From an uncultured Flavobacteriaceae bacterium (GTDB taxonomy: Bacteria; Bacteroidota; Bacteroidia; Flavobacteriales; Flavobacteriaceae): a stretch of DNA of 6,098 nt. The position numbers were made by a program, and so were the translations under genes. Numbering within the stretch: the first letter of the stretch is position 1; the number at the start of each line of letters is the position of its first letter. The notes under the pieces were generated by a model. It did not search any database, had not been told where the DNA came from, and saw only the letters and a program-made list of their open reading frames with translations. The stretch spans positions 1 through 6,098 of the forward strand of contig CALIIP010000007.1 in the NCBI GenBank assembly GCA_938018045.1, given 5' to 3'. Positions 1 to 5,951 of this stretch are shown piece after piece.

Positions 1-1927
1 CTTCTTGATTGTTGGCATCGTATAATATAACTTCAACAAACTCATCAGTAAACACTTCAGATTTCTCACCTTGTTTTTTTAGCACAATTGCTTTAAAATA
101 AACTGTTTGTCCTGGACGGTAAATACTTCTATCAGTAAAAATAAAAGGTTTTATTGTGATTTTTTCATCTCTATTCGGCTCGTTTTTGTTAAGTTCTCTT
201 AGATAAAAATTACCAAAAATTGCTTTGTCATCTTTGTAAGTTACAGTTGATACAACATTGTTATGGCGAGTACTACTTTTAAAAGAAAACTGTCCGTTTT
301 TATCGGTTGTGAAATTTCGATTGATTGGCTTGTTGTATTTTCCTGTATTGTAGTTTTTAAGATTTACACTAGCGTTTTCAATAGGTTTCCCGTTATTTCT
401 GTGTACAACTTGATAGGTGTATTCTCCGTTTCTATTATTTTCTATCAATACCAGATTTGTAACTTGTATAAAGGTATAAGCAAGAGTTTTCTCGTCTTTT
501 AGTTTGTCATTTTCTGTAGTGCCAACAATCAAATATTGACCTTGTTGTAATTGTGGAAGTAACACTTCTGTCTTGTGTTGTTGATAATCGTTTTCGTTGC
601 GCAAAGATGTATTCCATTTTTTGGTTACATCTAATTTTTTGATAAATGAAACTCTAACAGAATCATTTTGAATCTTGTTAAATTTCTCTTGTTCTCCTCT
701 TGAGATTTTATAAGCGCTAAAGAATAAGTTCTCTGTATTTTTATAATCAATTAATAGGCGAGAAGGTGTATCAATTGGAATAAATTTTTCTGCAGTAATG
801 GCAATATTTTTTTGTAGAATTTGTGTTTTTAGACTTTCACACTTCTTTGCACCTTTTGCTCCTGGAAAACTTGCGAATGCTCTATTACAAACCTCTAACG
901 CTTCTTTTCTTTTAAAACGATGTTCATCGTTTGTATTTGGTCTATATGTATTTGCTTGTTCGTTATAAAGTTTTGCAATTTGGTAATCAATTTCTGTAGA
1001 TGCTTCATGATTTTTATGTGTTTCTTTTAATTGCTGAAGCGACTTTAAATGCAGCGAATCTTTAGCATCAATAATAGCTTTAGATTTTATAAACTCTAGT
1101 CTATCTAACGTTACATCAATCAGCGCAGTTGGATTGCTATTTTTTAAATGGAAAAGCGTTAAATTTCTATATAATTTTAAAGCATGTAATTGCTGAGAAA
1201 GGCTATCTTTTGTAGAAACATCAGCCGAAATGAAATGCTTGTTTGTTCCTAATAAATTCATGTCACTTATTTCAAATTTATAAGATGGTCGTGTTAAACT
1301 TTGTTCATCGTTTCTATAAAAATCAATGGCTCTATGCGCAATAAAATCATATAATGATGGTCTGTAGTTTTTTGAATCAACTTGTAAATTTAAAATATCA
1401 TTATATGCAGTTAAATCAACTTGTTGTAACTCCAAACTGTTTGATAACGAATTCTGAAAGTGTGTATGTGTTTCTTCAAAAATTGTTTGTAAATCCCAAG
1501 TTCTAAAGTCAGTTGTATCAACTTTTTCAGCCGTTTTCGTTCGGTTGTAAAATTTCCATCTATTTTGTTGAAAATATTGCCAATAAATATCAGCAAGTAG
1601 ACTTTCTAAGATGTTTTTTGCTGGATAACTACTTTGAGAAATTTCTGCTTTTATGCCTTTAATGATTTTTAATTGCGCATCTTCTTCGAGAGTTAAAGCG
1701 AATTTAGACTTGTATAATAGCGATTTTACTAGTTGAGGTGTATTGTTATCATTTTTAGACTTTATATAGATTTTTTCTACCTCATTCAAAGCCGATTTTG
1801 GCAATGCTTCTAATTCAAAAGCATAGACTTTTTCCCAATCTTTAATATAATTATTAAACTTGTCTTGAGCGTTAGAAAATTGAGATATAGTCATCAGTAA
1901 TATAAATGATAGCATTGTTTTTTGCAT
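1..1927 (-). CDS. Alpha-2-macroglobulin family protein, N-terminal 642 residues (3' end beyond window)
   Basis: The frame is open from an ATG at 1927 to the window edge with no stop, so this is the start of a much larger protein; relatives in Bacteroidota are usually well over 1,500 residues. Residues 1-20 form a Sec signal peptide (MQKTM, a hydrophobic stretch, then SNA|QD); there is no lipobox cysteine, so a secreted or periplasmic protein is predicted rather than a lipoprotein. Residues about 21-400 are helix-rich and repeat-like. From about 489 (VTNLVLIE) a beta-rich macroglobulin domain begins, with the GKPIENASV signature. Residues 597-606 (FTDRSIYRPG) are the hallmark of the MG2 domain. 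The thioester region, if present, lies outside the window. Bacterial members are thought to trap foreign proteases in the periplasm and are often paired with a class C penicillin-binding protein, which would have to lie further left. It is divergent from mpl. The first ATG was chosen over Met5 because it supplies the lysine of the signal-peptide n-region. Confidence 0.92.
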   Translation of the reverse strand, partial: MQKTMLSFILLMTISQFSNAQDKFNNYIKDWEKVYAFELEALPKSALNEVEKIYIKSKNDNNTPQLVKSLLYKSKFALTLEEDAQLKIIKGIKAEISQSSYPAKNILESLLADIYWQYFQQNRWKFYNRTKTAEKVDTTDFRTWDLQTIFEETHTHFQNSLSNSLELQQVDLTAYNDILNLQVDSKNYRPSLYDFIAHRAIDFYRNDEQSLTRPSYKFEISDMNLLGTNKHFISADVSTKDSLSQQLHALKLYRNLTLFHLKNSNPTALIDVTLDRLEFIKSKAIIDAKDSLHLKSLQQLKETHKNHEASTEIDYQIAKLYNEQANTYRPNTNDEHRFKRKEALEVCNRAFASFPGAKGAKKCESLKTQILQKNIAITAEKFIPIDTPSRLLIDYKNTENLFFSAYKISRGEQEKFNKIQNDSVRVSFIKKLDVTKKWNTSLRNENDYQQHKTEVLLPQLQQGQYLIVGTTENDKLKDEKTLAYTFIQVTNLVLIENNRNGEYTYQVVHRNNGKPIENASVNLKNYNTGKYNKPINRNFTTDKNGQFSFKSSTRHNNVVSTVTYKDDKAIFGNFYLRELNKNEPNRDEKITIKPFIFTDRSIYRPGQTVYFKAIVLKKQGEKSEVFTDEFVEVILYDANNQE

Positions 1928-1945
1928 AATTCTTATTTTAATACT

Positions 1946-1980
1946 GTAAAGATAGCAAAAGTTATACCCAAAATTTACAA
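1946..1980 (-). promoter_or_regulatory. Candidate promoter of the alpha-2-macroglobulin gene
   Basis: On the minus strand a TTG (1980-1978) is followed after 23 bases by TATCTTTAC (1954-1946), which resembles the Bacteroidota -7 box TAnnTTTG with one mismatch. The box ends 18 bases before the ATG. Spacing is at the long end of the usual range and the last base of the box is wrong, so this is a weak call. Another TAnnTTTG-like string, TAACTTTTG, lies just upstream but has one T too many. Confidence 0.35.
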
Positions 1981-2083
1981 GAATGAGGGAAGTAGTATTT
2001 TGAGTTAGGGAAGTCTATTTAATTATTAGTTAAGAATGAAAAATTAATAGTTGCGAATTACGAATTGTTATTATTTAATTTCT

Positions 2084-2153
2084 TGTCATTCCGTACTTGA
2101 TACGGAATCCACATTCATTTTAATTATGGATTCCTTTTTTCAAGGGAATGACA
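2084..2153. repeat. 70-base compound palindrome, REP/MITE-like
   Basis: The outer ends TGTCATTCC (2084-2092) and GGAATGACA (2145-2153) are perfect 9-base inverted repeats. The left half folds as ATTCCGTA-CTTGA-TACGGAAT (2088-2108), an 8-base-pair stem with a 5-base loop. The right half can form an imperfect hairpin (ATTCCTT with AAGGGAAT). GGAATCC (2104-2110) and GGATTCC (2128-2134) form a third pair. GTCATTCC/GGAATGAC-ended palindromes are a familiar class of dispersed intergenic repeat in bacteria. It lies between two divergent promoters, so it is not simply a shared terminator. Copy number cannot be judged from one window. Confidence 0.65.
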
Positions 2154-2192
2154 GTTTAATGAACTAGTAAGTAAAACTAAATCTTCAAAAAA

Positions 2193-2222
2193 TTGCAGCA
2201 TTGTTTAGATTGCTTAAATTTG
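2193..2222 (+). promoter_or_regulatory. Promoter of mpl, Bacteroidota sigma-factor type
   Basis: TTG at 2193-2195 is followed after exactly 19 bases by TAAATTTG at 2215-2222, a perfect match to the Bacteroidota -33/-7 consensus (TTG, 19-21 bases, TAnnTTTG). Transcription would be expected to begin near 2229, giving a leader of about 17 bases before the ATG at 2246. Confidence 0.7.
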
Positions 2223-2245
2223 TGGTAGGATAAATGAAGTAACTC

Positions 2246-3598
2246 ATGAAAATACATTTTATAGCAATAGGAGGAAGTGCGATGCACAATTTAGCAATGG
2301 CATTGGATGCAAAAGGATATGAAATTTCTGGAAGTGATGATGCTATTTTTGAGCCCTCAAAATCTCGCTTGGAAGCAAGAGAGTTGTTGCCAAAAGAGTT
2401 TGGTTGGTTTGAAGAAAAAATCACTTCAGATTTAGATGCTATCGTTCTTGGAATGCATGCAAAAGAAGACAATCCTGAGTTAAAAAAAGCACAAGAATTG
2501 GGCGTTAAAATTTATTCATACCCTGAATTTTTATATGAGCAATCTAAAGATAAAACGAGAGTTGTTATTGGTGGTTCTCATGGCAAGACTACAATTACTT
2601 CTATGATTTTGCACGTATTGCATTATCATGAAAAAGAAGTTGATTATATGGTTGGCGCTCAGTTAGAAGGTTTTGATATGATGGTGCATTTGACAGAAGA
2701 GAATGAGTTTATTATCCTCGAAGGTGATGAATATCTTTCTTCACCTATAGATAGACGGCCGAAGTTTCATTTATACAAGCCAAATATTGCTTTGTTAAGC
2801 GGAATCGCTTGGGATCATATCAATGTTTTTCCAACTTTTGAAAACTATGTAGATCAGTTTAGAATTTTTACAGATTCTCTTATCAATGGCGGAATAATGG
2901 TGTATAACGAAGAAGACATTGAAGTGAAAAATGTTGTTGAAGAAAGCACAAATCACATAAAAAAATATCCGTATAAAACTCCAGAATACAATATTGAAAA
3001 CGGAATCACTTTTTTAAATACATCAGACGGAAAACTGCCTTTGGAAGTTTTCGGAAAGCATAATTTACAGAACCTTGCAGGAGCAAAATGGATATGTCAG
3101 CATATAGGAATTGATGAGGATGATTTTTTTGAAGCAATTGTAACTTTTTCAGGAGCAAGTAAACGTTTAGAAAAAATTGCTCAAAATGATTCAACAGTTG
3201 TGTTTAAAGATTTTGCGCATTCGCCTTCAAAGGTAACGGCAACTACAAATGCTGTGAAGAATCAGTATAATGATAGAACTTTATTGGCATGTTTAGAACT
3301 GCATACATACAGTAGTTTAAATGCCGATTTCTTAAAAGAATATGTTGGTGCATTAGATGCTGCAGATACTGCAGTTGTTTTTTATTCTCCTCATGCTGTT
3401 GAGATCAAGAAGTTAGAAAAAGTAACTGAACAACAAATAGCAACTGCTTTTAAGCGCGATGATTTGATTATTTATACAAATCCAACCGAATTTAAAGAAT
3501 TCTTATTTTCTCAAAACCTTGAAAATACTGCTTTATTGTTGATGAGTTCTGGAAATTATGGCGGAATAAATTTTGACGAAGTTGCAGCGTTGGTTTAA
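2246..3598 (+). CDS. mpl: UDP-N-acetylmuramate:L-alanyl-gamma-D-glutamyl-meso-diaminopimelate ligase (murein peptide ligase)
   Basis: This is a cytoplasmic Mur-ligase family enzyme of peptidoglycan recycling. It joins recovered L-Ala-gamma-D-Glu-mDAP tripeptide to UDP-MurNAc using ATP, returning the product to cell-wall synthesis. Its 450 residues are close to the E. coli Mpl length (457). The N-terminal nucleotide-sugar domain starts KIHFIAIGGSAMHNLA (2-17), followed by SGSD (28-31) and EPSKSRL (36-42), typical of Mpl rather than MurC. The P-loop is GGSHGKTT (109-116). EGDEY (159-163) and the DH at 190-191 are the expected catalytic and metal-ligand positions. FGKHNLQN (269-276), FSGASKRLE (301-309) and DFAHSP (322-327) mark the central to C-terminal domain boundary. 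SSGNYGG (434-440) lies near the end. The gene appears intact. The start is supported by family alignment and by the promoter just upstream; there is no strong Shine-Dalgarno sequence, as is usual in this phylum. It appears monocistronic and is convergent with the gene on its right. Confidence 0.96.
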   Translation: MKIHFIAIGGSAMHNLAMALDAKGYEISGSDDAIFEPSKSRLEARELLPKEFGWFEEKITSDLDAIVLGMHAKEDNPELKKAQELGVKIYSYPEFLYEQSKDKTRVVIGGSHGKTTITSMILHVLHYHEKEVDYMVGAQLEGFDMMVHLTEENEFIILEGDEYLSSPIDRRPKFHLYKPNIALLSGIAWDHINVFPTFENYVDQFRIFTDSLINGGIMVYNEEDIEVKNVVEESTNHIKKYPYKTPEYNIENGITFLNTSDGKLPLEVFGKHNLQNLAGAKWICQHIGIDEDDFFEAIVTFSGASKRLEKIAQNDSTVVFKDFAHSPSKVTATTNAVKNQYNDRTLLACLELHTYSSLNADFLKEYVGALDAADTAVVFYSPHAVEIKKLEKVTEQQIATAFKRDDLIIYTNPTEFKEFLFSQNLENTALLLMSSGNYGGINFDEVAALV

Positions 3599-3601
3599 AT
3601 T

Positions 3602-3700
3602 GAAATTTCTTATCAGACCAAAAATATTTTCTTAACCTATATCAATGATTTGTTCAACTTTTAAAAGTTGATTAAAAGAAATATCTTATTAGACTAAAAA
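3602..3700. repeat. Imperfect direct repeat flanking a palindrome downstream of mpl
   Basis: Two 23-base copies at 3602-3624 and 3678-3700 (starting GAAAT and ending AGAC[C/T]AAAAA) match at 20 of 23 positions, 76 bases apart. Between them lies a perfect 18-base palindrome, TCAACTTTTAAAAGTTGA (3654-3671), which can form a 7-base-pair stem with a TTAA loop. The palindrome could help end mpl transcription, but no T-tract follows it on either strand, so a classic intrinsic terminator is not claimed. The region sits exactly between the core gene mpl and the first cassette-type element. Confidence 0.5.
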
Positions 3701-3701
3701 A

Positions 3702-3734
3702 GCCACGCAATTAATTATATACGATGTTAGGGCA
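3702..3734 (-). repeat. Half cassette-boundary element at the left edge of the array
   Basis: Read on the minus strand it begins TGCCCTAACATCG and continues TATAATTAATTGCGTGGC. It matches the start of the element at 4901-4770, which reads TGCCAACAACGTC then TATAATTAATTACTGG. No matching second arm (a left-hand GCC..AAC or an AATTGCGTGG partner) is visible between here and mpl. This copy therefore looks like a lone half, consistent with the terminal position of an array. The stop codon of the adjacent gene (3729-3727) lies inside the element's conserved CCTAAC. Confidence 0.55.
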
Positions 3735-4194
3735 AGTTTTTATTACCGTTAATATCGTCTTCCGTTTTTAAAATTCCGTCTTTTCCTTTTGAGATAAGAA
3801 CGTAATTAAGTCCATTTTCAGTTTGTTCATAAAAGAACTCATTTTTCCAATAATCATTTGTAATGTTTTTTCTTAAAGGATTATTTCTAATTATTTCATT
3901 CAGTTTTTTAGGGTAAATTCCAAATGATTTTTTTCCCTTTTCAAGAATCAGTTCAATTTTAGTTATTTTTTCGGAAGTTTTTTTTTCTCCAAAATCTGAA
4001 AAGAAGAAATAAGTAATTATTATTTTGGTTATTAATACAAAACCTATAAAAATTCCGAAAAATTTCCATACAGGATGAACCATTAACTTTTTCGGAAGAT
4101 TATTTTCCGCCTCAAATTTACGTCTGGCTTTTCTCCGTTTATAAAATTTATAATCTTCACGCCAAAAAAGTAATTCTCCTATTATATCTAACAT
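3727..4194 (-). CDS. Membrane-anchored protein with GspG-like (type II secretion pseudopilin) C-terminal domain
   Basis: The protein has 155 residues. Residues 1-42 are strongly basic (YKRRKARRKFEAE), followed by one transmembrane helix at about 43-66 (VWKFFGIFIGFVLITKIII...), giving N-in/C-out topology by the positive-inside rule. The exported part resembles the C-terminal domain of GspG. YPKKLNEI (94-101), a DYWKNEFFYE segment (114-123) in the place of the family's D-W-G-N-P-Y-x-Y, and YVLISKGKDG...TEDDI (131-148) correspond to the calcium-binding loop SxGxDGxxGTEDDI. The glycine normally before TEDDI is a lysine. It lacks the GFTLxE prepilin leader, so it is not a pilin subunit; it borrows the fold on a different anchor. 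Only 17 bases separate its ATG from the upstream element (4212-4283), leaving no room for an ordinary private promoter. Function is unknown; expression probably depends on read-through from the right. Confidence 0.75.
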   Translation of the reverse strand: MLDIIGELLFWREDYKFYKRRKARRKFEAENNLPKKLMVHPVWKFFGIFIGFVLITKIIITYFFFSDFGEKKTSEKITKIELILEKGKKSFGIYPKKLNEIIRNNPLRKNITNDYWKNEFFYEQTENGLNYVLISKGKDGILKTEDDINGNKNLP

Positions 4195-4211
4195 TCGATT
4201 TTTCTCTAATT

Positions 4212-4283
4212 TGCCCTACGGATAATTGTATGTAGTGTCTCTGCGAGGTACGAGCAGATATGCGATCATACATATTGTTGGCA
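4212..4283 (-). repeat. Cassette-boundary palindromic element, short version
   Basis: It is 72 bases with ends TGCCCTAC (4212-4219) and TGTTGGCA (4276-4283). Inside, TGTATG (4227-4232) pairs with CATACA (4267-4272), and the centre forms a hairpin TCTGC/GCAGA (4240-4244 with 4254-4258, 9-base loop). The left arm carries extra unpaired bases (ACGGATAAT) relative to the right arm, so the fold is asymmetric, a property also seen in attC sites. It fills most of the gap between the two neighbouring genes. Confidence 0.6.
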
Positions 4284-4313
4284 GTAGTGTTTCTTCTTGT
4301 TCAAATTGGTCTT

Positions 4314-4652
4314 CTAACTGTTTTGATTATCTTTCTTATCTTTAAATTGATGCATTCTCAACAAAAGATAAAGTGCAAACCCAACTGCCACGCCTGGAAT
4401 AATTCCAAAGATTAAACATATCCAACCATATTTTACTTTTGGGTATTCATAAATTACCCAAATCAATAAAATTGCCCAACAGCAGAAAACATCCGCTGAA
4501 TAACCAGATGAATATGGATTCACAAACCCTGCGGCAAATGCTCCTGCAATATCTGGATTTTCAATTAGTGGTGGAATTACTACAATACTAAAAATGATTG
4601 TAAAAATGATTGCGATTGAAGTAATCCCAAATTTAAATACCTTATCACTCAT
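4314..4652 (-). CDS. Small integral membrane protein, DUF2834-like
   Basis: The protein has 112 residues and three predicted membrane helices: about 8-30 (FGITSIAIIFTIIFSIVVIPPL), 53-69 (ADVFCCWAILLIWVIYE) and 76-99 (GWICLIFGIIPGVAVGFALYLLLR). The short polar tail (RMHQFKDKKDNQNS) is charged. The order of features, with an NP before helix 2, a W-x-x-Y-E end to helix 2, and a glycine-rich helix 3 ending in LYLLLR, fits what I recall of the DUF2834 family, whose function is unknown. There is no signal peptide beyond helix 1. Its 117-base leader (4653-4769) is the longest of the two single-gene units and could hold a promoter, but I found no TAnnTTTG box in it; it holds only a small AACCT-TTT-AGGTT hairpin (4734-4746). 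The unit may be read from upstream. Confidence 0.7.
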   Translation of the reverse strand: MSDKVFKFGITSIAIIFTIIFSIVVIPPLIENPDIAGAFAAGFVNPYSSGYSADVFCCWAILLIWVIYEYPKVKYGWICLIFGIIPGVAVGFALYLLLRMHQFKDKKDNQNS

Positions 4653-4769
4653 ACTTTAATTTTTATTTATTTCTTGGTTAAAAGAAAGATTTACTGGAAT
4701 AACATTTAATGAACATTTCTCAATTCTGGGTTTAACCTTTTAGGTTCATTATTTTTATTTCTTCATTAC

Positions 4770-4901
4770 TGCCAACGGTTGGGTATGGTTTGTTGCGTGT
4801 TTTAAGCACCTAATTTAGCAAAAGGTAACCAAACTTAGAGAAAATCCGTAGGATTTTCCGAGTACACACAAACCAGTAATTAATTATAGACGTTGTTGGC
4901 A
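4770..4901 (-). repeat. Cassette-boundary palindromic element, long version
   Basis: It is 132 bases with nested inverted repeats: outer TGCCAAC (4770-4776) with GTTGGCA (4895-4901); middle TGGTTTGT (4786-4793) with ACAAACCA (4868-4875); and an inner hairpin GAAAATCC-GTA-GGATTTTC (4840-4858). The arms are asymmetric: 9 bases lie between outer and middle arms on the left and 19 on the right, the right including AATTAATTATA. The Fic gene's stop codon (4904-4902) directly abuts the right end. No protein-coding frame is apparent inside. Confidence 0.7.
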
Positions 4902-5498
4902 TTAGTTTTTTGCGAATTCAATTAACTGTTTGAAATTTCCTTTATCAGCTTCTCTTAAAGCTTTTATATATTGATTTCTTGTTTCGTTAACTTTAACCAT
5001 ATTAGATTGATGCCAAGAAAATATTTCATTCCCAAATATTGATTCCATAATTATATCAGCCATTATCCTAGAGTGTCTTCCATTTCCATTTGGAAAGCAA
5101 TGAATGGATACTATGCGATGTTTGAATCTTATAGCTATTTCTTCAGGTGGAAAAGTTTTGTTTTCTATCCAATATTTAGTGTCGTCCAATAAATTTTTTA
5201 ATTCAATTCCAATTTGTGCCCACGAAATTCCAATGTTCTTTTCAGTCTTTCTAAATTCTCCTGCCCATTTCCATACATCACCATACATTCTTTGGTGTAA
5301 GTCTTTCACAAACTTTTCAGTTAAAATTTTTTCAAGTTTGAATTTTGAATGAATAGTCCATTCAACTGCTTTCTCAATGTTCAATTGCTCAAATTCATCT
5401 AGTTCTCCTTGAGTAGTAATAGACTTTATTTTAAGACCTTCTTTTTCTTCTTCGTCTAAGGGTGTTTGTCCATCTTTATAATCGAATTCTAATCCCAT
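4902..5498 (-). CDS. Fic-domain protein, mobile mystery protein B type (putative AMP-transferase toxin)
   Basis: The protein has 198 residues. Fic proteins usually transfer AMP from ATP to a hydroxyl of a target protein. The catalytic loop is HCFPNGNGRHSR at 133-144, with the catalytic His133, anion-hole glycines and both arginines present. The canonical acidic, metal-binding position (HxFx[DE]GNGRxxR) is Asn137, and the usual proline after His is Cys134. The flap region DLHQRMYGDVWKWAGEFR (66-83) followed by NIG (88-90) is typical Fic. The N-terminal TPLDEEEKEGL (12-22) and C-terminal YIKALREADKG (177-187) match, from memory, the TIGR02613 'mobile mystery protein B' family. Its ATG overlaps the end of the HTH gene by 10 bases (ATGGGATTAG), implying translational coupling. 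It most likely forms a toxin-antitoxin-like or regulatory pair with that neighbour. Activity is inferred, not shown. No [ST]xxxE[GN] inhibitory helix motif was recognised in either protein. Confidence 0.88.
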   Translation of the reverse strand: MGLEFDYKDGQTPLDEEEKEGLKIKSITTQGELDEFEQLNIEKAVEWTIHSKFKLEKILTEKFVKDLHQRMYGDVWKWAGEFRKTEKNIGISWAQIGIELKNLLDDTKYWIENKTFPPEEIAIRFKHRIVSIHCFPNGNGRHSRIMADIIMESIFGNEIFSWHQSNMVKVNETRNQYIKALREADKGNFKQLIEFAKN

Positions 5499-5950
5499 AA
5501 TGATTTTTTCATCTCTCGTTTTATTTCGCTAGCAAGCTCCTTTATGGTTTTGGATATCTTTTCATCTCCAATACCTTGGTCCTCTAATTTCATGTTTTGG
5601 TTAGTTCTTAAAACTATTTTTCGGGCCAACTTTTCTGCTTTTATTTGAATTAAATCGTTTATGGTCCCATTTAGTGGGACCAGTGCATATACTAATTTTA
5701 AGTCAATTGCATTTGCTACATCTTTTAAAGAATTGAGCGTTATTGTGCCGTTAGCTTCACTTTCCTCAATTCTTTTTACTCCTTGTCTTGTTATATTTAA
5801 TTTGGCACCAAGTTGTGCCATTGTCATATTGAGTGATGTCCGAATTGTATTTATCCATCCACGTTCTGGGACCAGGACCTTTCTGGTTTCAGAGAATGGT
5901 TGAAGTTTTTGGTCCAATTGCTCAATTAAAAGTTTTTGCTTATTTCTCAT
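5489..5950 (-). CDS. HTH protein, mobile mystery protein A type (putative antitoxin/autorepressor)
   Basis: The protein has 153 residues. An Xre-like helix-turn-helix spans about 31-64: GWINTIRTSLNMTMAQLGAKLNITRQGVKRIEESE, with AQLGAKLNI as helix 2 and TRQGVKRIEE as the recognition helix. It is followed by TITLNSLKDVANAIDLKLVYALVP (69-92), a conserved block of TIGR02612 'mobile mystery protein A'. The N-terminal MRNKQKLLIEQLDQKL and the lysine-rich C-terminal helix (about 130-150) are probable dimerisation or partner-binding helices. This family nearly always sits just upstream of the Fic-type B partner, as here with a 10-base overlap. No signal peptide or membrane segment is present; it should act in the cytoplasm on DNA. 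The 140 bases before its start carry four phased inverted-repeat sites that are the obvious candidates for its own operators. It may also hold the Fic protein in check, but the sequence does not show how. Confidence 0.88.
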   Translation of the reverse strand: MRNKQKLLIEQLDQKLQPFSETRKVLVPERGWINTIRTSLNMTMAQLGAKLNITRQGVKRIEESEANGTITLNSLKDVANAIDLKLVYALVPLNGTINDLIQIKAEKLARKIVLRTNQNMKLEDQGIGDEKISKTIKELASEIKREMKKSLWD

Positions 5951-5951
5951 T

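Noticed and set aside
263..502. Forward-strand open frame of 79 codons
   Set aside because: It lies wholly antisense to the alpha-2-macroglobulin reading frame, which has a recognisable domain sequence there.
1..1927. Lipoprotein like E. coli YfhM, or a pseudogene because no stop is seen
   Set aside because: The signal peptide ends SNA|QD with no lipobox cysteine. The missing stop is due to the window edge, since the frame is continuously open and coding to base 1.
2185..2472. Minus-strand open frame overlapping the start of mpl
   Set aside because: It overlaps the mpl promoter and its conserved N-terminal domain; its translation is low-complexity with no family resemblance.
3654..3671. Intrinsic terminator for mpl
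   Set aside because: The palindrome is perfect but AT-rich, and no run of T follows on either strand; it is described only as a palindrome.
4212..4901. Canonical attC sites
   Set aside because: The ends resemble but do not meet RYYYAAC/GTTRRRY (GTTGGCA fails the last two positions), so I kept the neutral name 'cassette-boundary element'.
5104..5352. Forward-strand open frame opposite the Fic gene, and a similar one at 5661-5903 opposite the HTH gene
   Set aside because: Both are antisense shadows of well-supported coding sequence, with no recognisable domain of their own.
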